Assembly (NCBI GenBank): GCA_009922295.1
Contig: RFWA01000016.1
Span: 1-17,302, forward strand
Length of the DNA stretch: 17,302 bases
DNA from: Betaproteobacteria bacterium
GTDB lineage: Bacteria; Pseudomonadota; Gammaproteobacteria; Burkholderiales; Burkholderiaceae_C
Direction of reading: 5' to 3'
Shown here: positions 1 to 6,997 of the stretch, piece by piece
Numbering within the stretch: position 1 is the stretch's first letter
Layout of the letters: each line of letters starts with the position of its first letter
Made by a program: the position numbers and the translations under genes
Notes under the pieces: generated by a model
Told to the model about the DNA's origin: nothing
The model's input: only the letters and a program-made list of their open reading frames with translations
Databases searched by the model: none

Positions 1-1
1 T

Positions 2-331
2 GATTACGAGGGCGTGGCGCTGCGGGACGATGAAAAACCGCGCTTGCAGGCAGACCTGGGTGAGGCCAACTACCTGATGCTGCGTAACCATGGTCTTTTA
101 ACGGTAGGCAAGACCATCGCCGATGCCTTTCTGGCGATGTACACCTTTGAGAACACCTGCCGCATCCAGATCGACGCACAGGCTGGTGGCGAACTGACCC
201 AGGTCAACCCCGCCATCGTGGCCGGCATTGGCAGCGTGCTCAAGGTCGTTACGGCCGGGCTGGGCGCAGGCCTCGTCTGGCCGGCACTGCTGCGCAAGCT
301 AGACCGAACCGACCCCAGCTACCGCACCTGA
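2..331 (+). CDS. Class II aldolase/adducin-family protein, C-terminal part
   Basis: The 5' end is cut by the window edge; the reading frame is already open at base 2 and runs to TGA at 329-331. The visible 109 residues begin DYEGVALRDDEK and include LRNHGLLTVGKTIADAF, the typical C-terminal part of class II (zinc-dependent) aldolase/adducin proteins, in which the His of RNHGLL is usually the third metal ligand. The tail LVWPALLRKLDRTDPSYRT matches the usual end of bacterial members. Such proteins are cytoplasmic and either cleave or epimerise small phosphorylated or free hydroxy compounds, or are uncharacterised; the substrate cannot be told here. The stop lies 8 bp before the GMC oxidoreductase start, so the two are probably co-transcribed and may act on one substrate, but that is inference. 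Confidence 0.85.
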   Translation, partial: DYEGVALRDDEKPRLQADLGEANYLMLRNHGLLTVGKTIADAFLAMYTFENTCRIQIDAQAGGELTQVNPAIVAGIGSVLKVVTAGLGAGLVWPALLRKLDRTDPSYRT

Positions 332-339
332 GCTGCAAC

Positions 340-1917
340 ATGACAGAGTTTGACTACATCATTGTTGGCGGTGGCTCCGCAGGCTGCGTGCTGGCCGGGC
401 GCCTGTCCGAAGACCCCGGCGTCAGCGTCTGCCTGCTAGAGGCCGGTGGCTCGGACGACTCGGTCTTCATCCGCGCGCCCCTGGGCTTTGCCGCTACAGC
501 GGCGGTTGGGCTGCACAACTGGCGCTACCAGACCGTGCCTCAGGCCGGGCTCAACGGCCGCAGGGGCTACCAGCCACGCGGCAAAGTGCTGGGCGGCAGC
601 AGCTCGGTGAACGCCATGGTCTACACCCGCGGCAACCGTTTTGATTACGACCACTGGGCCTCACTCGGCAACTTGGGCTGGGGCTTTGACGCCGTGCTGC
701 CCTACTTCAAACGGGCCGAGCACAGCGAGTGTTTTGGCGCTACCGACTACCACGGCAGCGGCGGCCCGCTGAACATCAGCTACCTGCGCAGCCCGAGTGT
801 GCTGAACAAAGCCTTTGAAGCCGCATGTGCCGAGCAGGGCCTGCCTGCCACGCCCGACTACAACGGGGAACGGCAGCTTGGCTACGCGCCGGCACAGGTG
901 ACCCAAAAAGCCTATCTGACGCCGCACCTGGGTCGGCCCAACCTACAGGTCATCACCGGGGCCCACACTCAGCGAATTTTGCTGGAGGGCCGCCAAGCTG
1001 TCGGGGCTGACTACCTACAGGGCGGCACACTGCAGCAGGTACGGGCGAGGCGCGAGGTGCTGCTGGCTGGTGGCGCATTCGGCTCACCGCAGCTGCTGAT
1101 GCTGTCCGGCATAGGGCCTGCGCCTGCGCTACAGGCTCTGGGCCTGCCGGTGGTGCACGGCCTGAACGGTGTGGGGCAAAACCTGCATGACCACATCACC
1201 AGCGTATTGATCTACCGCACCCGACGCTCGGACGCCACCTTTGGCCTGTCCGCCGCCGGACTGGGCGCCATCGTGAGAGGGATTTTGCAGTGGCGCAGTG
1301 AGCGCCGGGGCATCATCACCAGCAATGTGGCCGAAACACAGGGCTTTTTACAAACTGACCCGGCTGCACCTGCGCCAGATATCCAGCTAGCGCTGTGCAC
1401 TGGCATTGTGGACGACCACACCCGCAAAAACCACCTGGGCCACGGCTACACCCTGCACGTGACGCTGATGCGGCCCAAAAGCCGGGGCCAGGTCACCCTG
1501 CAAAGCACCCGCGCACAGGATGCCCCCTTGATCGACCCGCAGTTTCTGGCAGATCCGCAAGATGTCGCCACCCTAGCGCAAGGTGCCCGCTTAGGCTATG
1601 ACATCATGCAAAGCCCGGCGCTGGCGCCGTACCGTGGCGCCATGCTTTACCCGTTTGTACGCCAAGACCCCAAAGCCGTAACCCAGTTTCTGCGCCAGCA
1701 CTCAGACACCGAGTACCACCCCTGTGGGAGTTGCAAAATGGGGCCGGCGAGCGACAGGCTGGCGGTGGTGGACAGCGCGCTGCGTGTGCACGGCATAGAC
1801 CGGCTGCGTGTGGTGGATGCCTCGGTCATGCCACAGGTCACCACAGGCAACACCAACGCGCCGACCATCATGATTGCTGAAAAGGCTGTAGATCTGATCC
1901 TGGGCCGCAGCGCCTGA
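340..1917 (+). CDS. GMC-family FAD oxidoreductase (choline dehydrogenase-like)
   Basis: 525 residues, within the usual GMC range of about 520-560. It oxidises an alcohol, passing electrons to FAD; the substrate is unknown. Visible motifs are the N-terminal dinucleotide-binding GGGSAG (residues 10-15), LLEAGG (32-37), the GMC signature GKVLGGSSSVNAMVYTRGN (81-99), the second signature GAFGSPQLLMLSGIG (245-259), and the C-terminal HPCGSCKMG with probable catalytic His460 plus TTGNTNAPT with Asn504. The His-Asn spacing of 44 residues is the same as in choline oxidase. Oddity: at residues 186-195 the chain reads QVTQK directly followed by AYLTP. Relatives carry about nine more residues there (a conserved NGER.SAAK-like segment), so a short in-frame loss is likely (see findings). 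It starts 8 bp after the aldolase stop with no strong ribosome-binding site, suggesting coupled translation. Confidence 0.9.
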   Translation: MTEFDYIIVGGGSAGCVLAGRLSEDPGVSVCLLEAGGSDDSVFIRAPLGFAATAAVGLHNWRYQTVPQAGLNGRRGYQPRGKVLGGSSSVNAMVYTRGNRFDYDHWASLGNLGWGFDAVLPYFKRAEHSECFGATDYHGSGGPLNISYLRSPSVLNKAFEAACAEQGLPATPDYNGERQLGYAPAQVTQKAYLTPHLGRPNLQVITGAHTQRILLEGRQAVGADYLQGGTLQQVRARREVLLAGGAFGSPQLLMLSGIGPAPALQALGLPVVHGLNGVGQNLHDHITSVLIYRTRRSDATFGLSAAGLGAIVRGILQWRSERRGIITSNVAETQGFLQTDPAAPAPDIQLALCTGIVDDHTRKNHLGHGYTLHVTLMRPKSRGQVTLQSTRAQDAPLIDPQFLADPQDVATLAQGARLGYDIMQSPALAPYRGAMLYPFVRQDPKAVTQFLRQHSDTEYHPCGSCKMGPASDRLAVVDSALRVHGIDRLRVVDASVMPQVTTGNTNAPTIMIAEKAVDLILGRSA

Positions 1918-1932
1918 AGCCCAATGGCTCGC

Positions 1933-2505
1933 TCAGCGCGCCTGCGGAACCCACAGGCCGATGCGAGGCAGCATCAAACGGTAAGGTGCGAGCAACAGCA
2001 CCGCCATCAGCCACTTCATGGCCAGGTCGCCCGCGGCCAACATCATCCAGTTCATCTCGCTGGCATAAAAGGCGATGGAGAAAAACACCAGGGTGTCGAC
2101 CACCGAGGCCACCACCGAGCCCATAAAGGGCGCCTTCCACCACGACTGGCTGCGCCAGCGGTTGAAAACAGCGATGTCCATCCACTGCGACAAGATGAAC
2201 GCGGTGCCCGAAGCCAGCGCGATGTGCCAATTGGCAAACCAGGCCGACAGCAACAAGGCCGGCAACAGGCCAAGCCAGGCCACACGACGTGCCGCCTGGG
2301 CGCCCACGGCCCGGTTGGTCAGGTCAGCCACCAGGAACACAAAAGGATAGGTAAAAGCACCCCAGGTCAGCCACTGATTGATGGGGAACTGCACAGCAAT
2401 GTTGGACACCACGATGACCAGGGTCATAGCGACCAGCGGGCGCCACAACTGACCGAGGGTAAAGAGTTCGCTTGTGGGCGCGGCCGGCGGGATGGATGTG
2501 GTCAT
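1933..2505 (-). CDS. yhhQ: Queuosine-precursor transporter, VUT/YhhQ family
   Basis: 190-residue hydrophobic inner-membrane protein of the VUT family (COG1738). Characterised members such as E. coli YhhQ import preQ0/preQ1, the precursors of queuosine in tRNA anticodons. Visible family motifs are WGAFTYPFVFLVADLTNR (about residues 48-65), ALASGTAFILSQWMDIAVFNR (about 96-116), a WWKAP segment and the acidic VVDTLVFFSIAF helix. Roughly five to six membrane segments can be seen. The N-terminus is somewhat shorter than in E. coli (about 220 residues). It converges with the GMC gene (15 bp between stops) and is divergent from the GST gene. I looked for a preQ1 riboswitch in the 81-bp upstream gap and saw none. 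Confidence 0.88.
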   Translation of the reverse strand: MTTSIPPAAPTSELFTLGQLWRPLVAMTLVIVVSNIAVQFPINQWLTWGAFTYPFVFLVADLTNRAVGAQAARRVAWLGLLPALLLSAWFANWHIALASGTAFILSQWMDIAVFNRWRSQSWWKAPFMGSVVASVVDTLVFFSIAFYASEMNWMMLAAGDLAMKWLMAVLLLAPYRLMLPRIGLWVPQAR

Positions 2506-2586
2506 GGATGCACTCTGCTAATGGCGGTCTATAGATATCAGGCGTCATTATCTCAGCGTCGCTACAAAATCCGGTAGCATCCGCAC

Positions 2587-3195
2587 ATGAAGCTTTACTA
2601 CTCCCCCGGCGCCTGTTCCCTGTCACCCCACATTGCCCTGCACGAAGCAGGACTGGCCTTCGAGGCGATAGCCGCGCCCACCAAAACCCACAAGCTGGCA
2701 GACGGCACCGACTATTACAGCATCAACCCACTTGGCTACGTGCCTTTGCTGGTGCTCGACGACGGCCGCCAACTGCGTGAAGGCCCCGCCATCGTGCAAT
2801 ACATTGCCGACCAGGCGCCTGAAAAGCAACTGGCACCCGCGGCCGGTACCTTTGAGCGCTACAAGCTGCAAGAGTGGCTGACCTTTATCGGCACCGAATT
2901 GCACAAAGGCTTTTCTCCCTTGTTCAACCCCGGTATGCCAGACGAGGTTAAAGCCGCAGCACGCACCCGGCTAGGTGGGCGTCTGCAGTGGGTAGAGGGC
3001 CAACTCGCTGAGCATCTGTACCTGATGGGGCAACAGTTCACCGTGGCCGATGCTTATCTTTTCACTGTGGTCGGATGGTGCCGCCTGGTTGGTGTTGATA
3101 TTTCTGCGTTACCCCGTTTGGGCGAGTTCATGGCACGGAGCCGGGCGCGGCCGGGGGTACAGGCCGCACTGCGCGCGGAGGGCCTTCTGAGCTGA
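2587..3195 (+). CDS. Glutathione S-transferase, beta class
   Basis: 202 residues, the normal length for bacterial beta-class GSTs, which are cytoplasmic and conjugate or exchange glutathione with electrophiles. The sequence opens MKLYYSPGACSLSPHI, placing the beta-class catalytic Cys at position 10. His106 and Lys107 (TELHKG) match the conserved His/Lys that assist it. The cis-proline of the thioredoxin fold is Pro53 (GYVP), and the glutathione-contacting E65-G66 (REGPAIVQYIAD) is followed by the start of the C-terminal helical domain. The ATG at 2587 is the only sensible start; no strong ribosome-binding site precedes it. The last 68 bp overlap, on the opposite strand, the end of the MFS transporter gene. 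The physiological substrate is unknown. Confidence 0.92.
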   Translation: MKLYYSPGACSLSPHIALHEAGLAFEAIAAPTKTHKLADGTDYYSINPLGYVPLLVLDDGRQLREGPAIVQYIADQAPEKQLAPAAGTFERYKLQEWLTFIGTELHKGFSPLFNPGMPDEVKAAARTRLGGRLQWVEGQLAEHLYLMGQQFTVADAYLFTVVGWCRLVGVDISALPRLGEFMARSRARPGVQAALRAEGLLS

Positions 3196-4357
3196 CCAGG
3201 GGACGCTGCCGCCAGGCTAATCCGGCGCCCACCCCTAAAGCTATTGCCGAAAATACCATCCCACGCGCCAATCCACCTGGCCCGTCGGCGATCCAACCCA
3301 CCACGGTCGGTCCGACGATCTGGCCAAATGCAAACACGATGGTGAAGGCGCTGATGCCGTTGCCCCAGTCTGATGGCGGCAAGTTGTGCCGCACCAACGC
3401 GGTGGTCGACGCCACCAAAGACAAAAACACCGCGCCAAACAGCAGCCCGGACACCAATATCACAGCCCAATGGGCGCTCAGTGTTGGCAACAGCGTCGCT
3501 AAGCCCAACAGGGCATTGAGCAAGGCCAGCACCTGGCCGCCCTTGTAGCGGTCCAACAGACCGGCCCAGATGCGGGACGAAACCAACACCGCCAGCCCCA
3601 GCAAGGCGTAAAACACCGTAATGGCCGTGTCCCCAGCACCCTGTTCACGCAGCAGAGCGATCACAAAGGTCATGTAGCCGATGTAACCCACCCCGAACAT
3701 GCCGTAACCGGCCAAGCCAAACACAAACGATCGCCACCGAAACAAGTTTGTTGGGTTAGCGCCCGTTACCACCGACGGTGCCAGGCGCTGCAACAAGCGG
3801 GCCGGCCACAGCAGTAAAAAGGTGGCCAACATGCAGACCATGGCCAGTACCCACCAGGCCCAGGCCCAACTGTGCACCTGCTGGTCAGCCCAGACCAACA
3901 CCTGCGGCACCAGCAGGGCAGAGACCACGATACCAAAACCAGTACCACCGTAATACAAACCAATCACCAGTCCGCTGCGCTGAGGATGTACCGTACCTAA
4001 ACGTGCCGCCAGCAGGCCACCGGCAATAAAAACCAGGGCACTGGCCATGCCAGCCAAAAGGCGCTGCAACAACAAGGCTCCTGCATCGGTGAAAAAACCG
4101 CTCAGACCCATAAAGCTGCTGGCTAAAACAGCCCCTAGCCACAGCAGCCTAGAAGGGCCATACACCCGCATCAGGCGGGGCATCATCATGGCGCCCAAGA
4201 GATAGCCCAGCGCATTAACGGTATTCATGGCGCCGGCCAAGGTATAGGACCAGCCTAGATCAGCCCGCATGGTAGGCAGCAAGAGACCATAGGCAAATCG
4301 GGTAATGCCCAAAGACAATGCCGCGCCTGCCGACAACGCCAATGCCAAGCGCAGCAC
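3128..4357 (-). CDS. MFS transporter, YbfB/YjiJ-like
   Basis: 409-residue inner-membrane protein with about twelve hydrophobic segments. The opening, with SLGITRFAYGLLLPTM near residues 16-31, then LGWSYTLAGAMNTVNALGYL and a GLYYGGTGFG segment in the fourth/fifth helix region, resembles the YbfB/YjiJ family of major facilitator proteins, whose substrates are mostly unknown. The start is GTG at 4357; going upstream, the same frame is closed by a stop at 4403-4405 and holds no ATG, so GTG is the best choice. This start lies inside the hemerythrin gene on the same strand (103-bp overlap), which suggests translational coupling or a rearrangement. The C-terminus ends in a proline-rich tail (RAVRPVPPAAPGSVP) encoded opposite the end of the GST gene. 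Confidence 0.85.
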   Translation of the reverse strand: MLRLALALSAGAALSLGITRFAYGLLLPTMRADLGWSYTLAGAMNTVNALGYLLGAMMMPRLMRVYGPSRLLWLGAVLASSFMGLSGFFTDAGALLLQRLLAGMASALVFIAGGLLAARLGTVHPQRSGLVIGLYYGGTGFGIVVSALLVPQVLVWADQQVHSWAWAWWVLAMVCMLATFLLLWPARLLQRLAPSVVTGANPTNLFRWRSFVFGLAGYGMFGVGYIGYMTFVIALLREQGAGDTAITVFYALLGLAVLVSSRIWAGLLDRYKGGQVLALLNALLGLATLLPTLSAHWAVILVSGLLFGAVFLSLVASTTALVRHNLPPSDWGNGISAFTIVFAFGQIVGPTVVGWIADGPGGLARGMVFSAIALGVGAGLAWRQRPLVSSEGPPRAVRPVPPAAPGSVP

Positions 4358-4938
4358 ATGCTGCTCAGACCAGGACGGTTGAGATAGGGCATCACGATAC
4401 GGCTAAACAGCAAGTCAAAACTTGGGTCTCGCATGCTCTTCTGAGCCAAGGGATCAACATTGAGTACAAAAGCTTCATCAAGTGCATTCCAATCTGCCTC
4501 CGTCAACATTTTTTGCGCTGCTGGCAAGATGATGGTCTCTTCCAGTCTCATATGGTCCAAGTAGAACAAACAATAGGCTCGCACAGTGTGATCAAAGACA
4601 AACCTTCGTGATTCACCCAGCAGCTCCCAGGCCAGCAGCAGATGCTGCAGCTCACGAACCGAAGCTTCTCCTTTGGCGTGATCGTGGTCAAGCCGCCGAA
4701 TTGTCTCTTGAGTTTGTGGTGCCAAAAGCGCAACTCTGGGAAACAGCAGGGTTGATTCTTTGGGGTGATGCAGACGCTCAGGAAATTCATCCACATAAAA
4801 CAACATGGCCCGCAACACATCAAAAAATTGATCCCTATCTTCCGCTGGTCCTCTGTCCATCATCATGATCAAAGATCGCAACATGGCGCTCAACGCGCTG
4901 TGCTCATCAACAATGACTCGCATACTTTCATGCACCAT
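4255..4938 (-). CDS. Hemerythrin-domain protein with aberrant C-terminus
   Basis: 227 residues from the ATG at 4938, preferred over the ATG at 4965 because GGAGA sits 6 nt before it and because the inferred FNR-dependent transcription start would fall near 4954. The di-iron ligand candidates are His13 (DEHSAL), His57/His58 with Glu61 (ERLHHPKES), His87 with Glu91 (DHDHAKGE) and His129 with Glu133 (DHMRLEE). The body matches the roughly 185-residue hemerythrin-domain proteins of Burkholderiales to about FSRIV (178-182). Members bind O2 or NO, or protect iron centres; which applies here is unknown. The last 40 or so residues (MCCAWHWRCRQARHC and onward) are Cys/Trp/Arg-rich and simply read the MFS gene out of frame, so they are unlikely to be a native domain. 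An FNR-type box lies upstream. Confidence 0.88.
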   Translation of the reverse strand: MVHESMRVIVDEHSALSAMLRSLIMMMDRGPAEDRDQFFDVLRAMLFYVDEFPERLHHPKESTLLFPRVALLAPQTQETIRRLDHDHAKGEASVRELQHLLLAWELLGESRRFVFDHTVRAYCLFYLDHMRLEETIILPAAQKMLTEADWNALDEAFVLNVDPLAQKSMRDPSFDLLFSRIVMPYLNRPGLSSMCCAWHWRCRQARHCLWALPDLPMVSCCLPCGLI

Positions 4939-4988
4939 GATCGGTCTCCGGTTGATCACCAGCATGCCAGTCGCTGAACATCAGCACT

Positions 4989-5002
4989 TTGACTGAGGTC
5001 AA
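4989..5002 (-). promoter_or_regulatory. FNR/Anr-type box upstream of the hemerythrin gene
   Basis: Perfect palindrome TTGAC-N4-GTCAA (spacer TGAG on the + strand). The FNR/CRP-family consensus is TTGAT-N4-ATCAA, and C/G variants are common for Dnr/Anr-like regulators. Its right end on the minus strand is 22 nt from CATGCT (4966-4961), a weak but plausible -10. This is the class II activator arrangement (centre near -41.5), predicting a start near 4954 and a short leader before the ATG at 4938. The same palindrome recurs at 17191-17204. Confidence 0.55.
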
Positions 5003-5079
5003 CCAGATCCAATTCCCTTGCAATTGCTTGGCGTTTGTCAAGGTACAAGGCTGTGTACAAAACAAGAACAACTGAGTAG

Positions 5080-5088
5080 TTATCCACA
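5080..5088 (+). promoter_or_regulatory. DnaA-box sequence
   Basis: TTATCCACA is an exact match to the strong bacterial DnaA box (TTATNCACA). A one-mismatch box, TTGTACACA, lies on the opposite strand at 5060-5052, and another one-mismatch form, TTATGAACA, on the minus strand at 5119-5111. A single exact match could be chance, but the clustering in an AT-rich intergenic region is suggestive of a DnaA-titration or DnaA-regulated site. Confidence 0.4.
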
Positions 5089-5442
5089 GCACATACCAAC
5101 GATGCCAAGTTGTTCATAACAACGAAGACACAAACCCGGGTCGCGTGCACATGGTTCTGTGCTCTTTAAGTGCTTGATTGATAAGGGTTTGGCACGCTTG
5201 TCAACAGTGTGTCAATGTCCTTATCTACTACTACTATCTCTTTTAAAGACATTACAAGAGAGAAGACTGTGTCATCACGCTCTACCTGAAAAATCAAAAA
5301 TTTTCTCAATGACTAGGTAAAGAAAAACGAATGAACTGCCATCGAGCTGCACGCTTCAAGTAAACTTCGATTCTGTCTTCAGCAGGGTTAGTGCCAGCCT
5401 TTGCCGCCTCTTGTTGCAGTTACCGATCCTTTACGCAGACGC

Positions 5443-6246
5443 ATGTCTTTTTCTACTTCCAGCGCCGCGACTGACGCACCCATCCCAAGCTTTGAAATAA
5501 AAAGTACGCGGCTCGCCGCGCTTGCTTTGATCGTCAAAACCAACAACCTTGAAAAGTTGTGCCAAGACTTGTTAGAGCAGTACGGTAAGGCAGGTGAAAA
5601 CCCTGAATTTTTTGATCAAGACCCTGTAGTCATCGACGTATTGCAATGGCTGCCAGAAGTTCCGGTTGAGGATCTGTCTACTTTGTTGACTGTGTTGAAA
5701 GCCTGCCGATTGGCGCCGGTTGCTCTGCGCGCTGCGCACCAATCCTGGCTTGGCATGGCGCAGAGTTTAGGCTTAGGTTGGGCTGAACCAGAGCTTGTTC
5801 GCTCATCTCCCGAGCAGGTGCCAACAGCAGTGGCACCTACAGCGCTTACTGCACCTTCGACAACCTTACCAAGTGGCGTGCCGCGGCCATCGGCCATACC
5901 CACAATGGTCATCGACAAACCTTTGCGTTCCGGACAGAAAGTGTATGCCCGGGGTTGTGATCTGGTGGTATTGGCCATGGTGAACCAAGGGGCAGAGGTG
6001 GTGGCAGACGGTAACATCCATGTTTACGCACCGCTGCGTGGTAAGGCTATGGCAGGAGCCAGTGGCAATGTGAATGCGCGTATTTTTTCATTGTCTTTGG
6101 AACCCGAACTGATATCAATAGCGGGTGTGTACCGTACCAGTGAAAATCCCTTGCCAGCCAACGTTCATGGCAAGCCGGCGCAAGTGCAATTGAGCAATGA
6201 CGGGCAGGACAAGTTGTTGATCAACGCCCTGACCATTTCTTATTGA
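5443..6246 (+). CDS. minC: Septum-site determining protein MinC
   Basis: 267 residues from ATG 5443; an upstream TTG at 5401 would add 14 residues (PPLVAVTDPLRRR) with no family resemblance, so ATG is preferred. MinC inhibits FtsZ polymerisation away from midcell and is carried to the membrane by MinD. The N-terminal FtsZ-inhibiting domain (about residues 14-115) has SFEIKSTRL and PEFFDQDPVVID, typical of betaproteobacterial MinC. A Pro/Thr/Ala-rich linker (about 125-160) leads to the C-terminal beta-helical dimerisation and MinD-binding domain, with VIDKPLRSGQKVYARGCDLVVLA, GNIHVYAPLRGKAMAG and SIAGVYR. The length is a little above the usual 230-260. It is the first gene of minCDE, with 15 bp between its stop and minD. 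MinC function here depends on whether the altered MinD still works. Confidence 0.95.
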   Translation: MSFSTSSAATDAPIPSFEIKSTRLAALALIVKTNNLEKLCQDLLEQYGKAGENPEFFDQDPVVIDVLQWLPEVPVEDLSTLLTVLKACRLAPVALRAAHQSWLGMAQSLGLGWAEPELVRSSPEQVPTAVAPTALTAPSTTLPSGVPRPSAIPTMVIDKPLRSGQKVYARGCDLVVLAMVNQGAEVVADGNIHVYAPLRGKAMAGASGNVNARIFSLSLEPELISIAGVYRTSENPLPANVHGKPAQVQLSNDGQDKLLINALTISY

Positions 6247-6261
6247 AAGAACAGTAAATCC

Positions 6262-6993
6262 ATGGCAAAAATTATTGTGATCACCTCCGGTAAGGGTGGT
6301 GTTGGCAAAACCACAACCAGTGCCAGTTTTGCAACTGGACTGGCCATGCGCGGCCACAAAACGGCGGTGATCGATTTTGATGTTGGCTTGCGTAATCTTG
6401 ACCTGATCATGGGTTGCGAGGGGCTGTTTGTGCTGGCGGCCTCGCAAACCCGTGACAAGGATGCCTTGACACAAGAGGGCGTAGAACGGGTTCTTAACGA
6501 CCTGGCCGCCATGGACTTTGAGTACATTGTTTGTGATTCACCGGCGGGCATTGAAACTGGCGCTTTGATGGCCATGCACTTTGCCGATGAGGCGCTGGTG
6601 GTGACCAACCCTGAAGTGTCATCGGTGCGGGATTCAGATCGCATTCTGGGCATGTTGGCGAGCAAGACAAAACGGGCCATTGAAGGTTTAGAGCCGGTCA
6701 AGGAGCATTTGCTCATCACCCGGTACAACCCGGCACGCGTCAACCAGGGCCAGATGCTGTCACTCGAAGATATTCAGGACATCTTGCGCATCAAGCTGAT
6801 TGGTGTCATTCCGGAAAGTGAATCGGTGCTACAGGCTTCAAACCAGGGTGTACCGGCCGTGCACATGCAGGGCAGCGATGTGTCAGAGGCTTACAAAGAC
6901 GTCATCGATCGTTTTCTCGGTGCCGACAAGCCAATGAGGTTCACGGAAGCGCCCAAACAGAGTCTGTTGAAGCGACTTTTTGGCGGGAAGTAA
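6262..6993 (+). CDS. minD: MinD septum-site ATPase with about 28-residue internal deletion
   Basis: MinD is a membrane-cycling ATPase that recruits MinC and is released by MinE. Here it has 243 residues, against about 270 in E. coli and Betaproteobacteria. Present are the deviant Walker A motif GKGGVGKTT (10-18), switch I region DFDVGLRNLD (38-47), switch II CDSPAG with Asp92 (Asp120 in E. coli), NPEVSSVRDSDRILG (117-130), and the C-terminal amphipathic membrane helix SLLKRLFGGK. At residues 49-58 the chain reads IMGCEGLFVL: the conserved stretch from RRVVYD to the residues before the next beta-strand is absent. The loss is in frame and everything after it is normal. It removes two helices of the core fold, so function is doubtful unless the sequence is wrong (see findings). 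Confidence 0.95.
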   Translation: MAKIIVITSGKGGVGKTTTSASFATGLAMRGHKTAVIDFDVGLRNLDLIMGCEGLFVLAASQTRDKDALTQEGVERVLNDLAAMDFEYIVCDSPAGIETGALMAMHFADEALVVTNPEVSSVRDSDRILGMLASKTKRAIEGLEPVKEHLLITRYNPARVNQGQMLSLEDIQDILRIKLIGVIPESESVLQASNQGVPAVHMQGSDVSEAYKDVIDRFLGADKPMRFTEAPKQSLLKRLFGGK

Positions 6994-6997
6994 GACC

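Larger units (their letters stand above)
4939..5442. other. 504-bp AT-rich intergenic region before minC
   Basis: No convincing gene is present between the hemerythrin start and minC; the only open frames are short and without family resemblance. Besides the FNR-type box (4989-5002) it holds a perfect DnaA-box sequence (5080-5088), a near-match on the opposite strand (5052-5060), a 6-3-6 inverted repeat GTTGTT-CAT-AACAAC (5109-5123), a run of CTA triplets (5225-5236) and an A/T-rich stretch around 5280-5330. A weak promoter-like pair, TTGTCA (5198-5203) and TATCTA (5222-5227) with an 18-bp spacer, could serve minC. The region is clearly more AT-rich than the surrounding genes. Confidence 0.6.

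Noticed and set aside
2506..2586. preQ1 riboswitch upstream of the yhhQ-like gene
   Set aside because: The 81-bp leader shows neither the preQ1-I hairpin and A-rich tail nor a preQ1-II-like arrangement.
4956..5150. Minus-strand 64-residue open frame in the intergenic region
   Set aside because: No ribosome-binding site or motif, and it covers the DnaA and FNR-type boxes; more likely regulatory DNA.
5040..5340. Chromosomal replication origin
   Set aside because: Only one exact DnaA box and no origin-linked genes (dnaA, dnaN, rpmH, parAB); kept as a DnaA-related finding only.
5401..5442. Longer MinC start at TTG 5401
   Set aside because: The added residues do not resemble MinC and no ribosome-binding site supports it; ATG 5443 gives the usual N-terminus.
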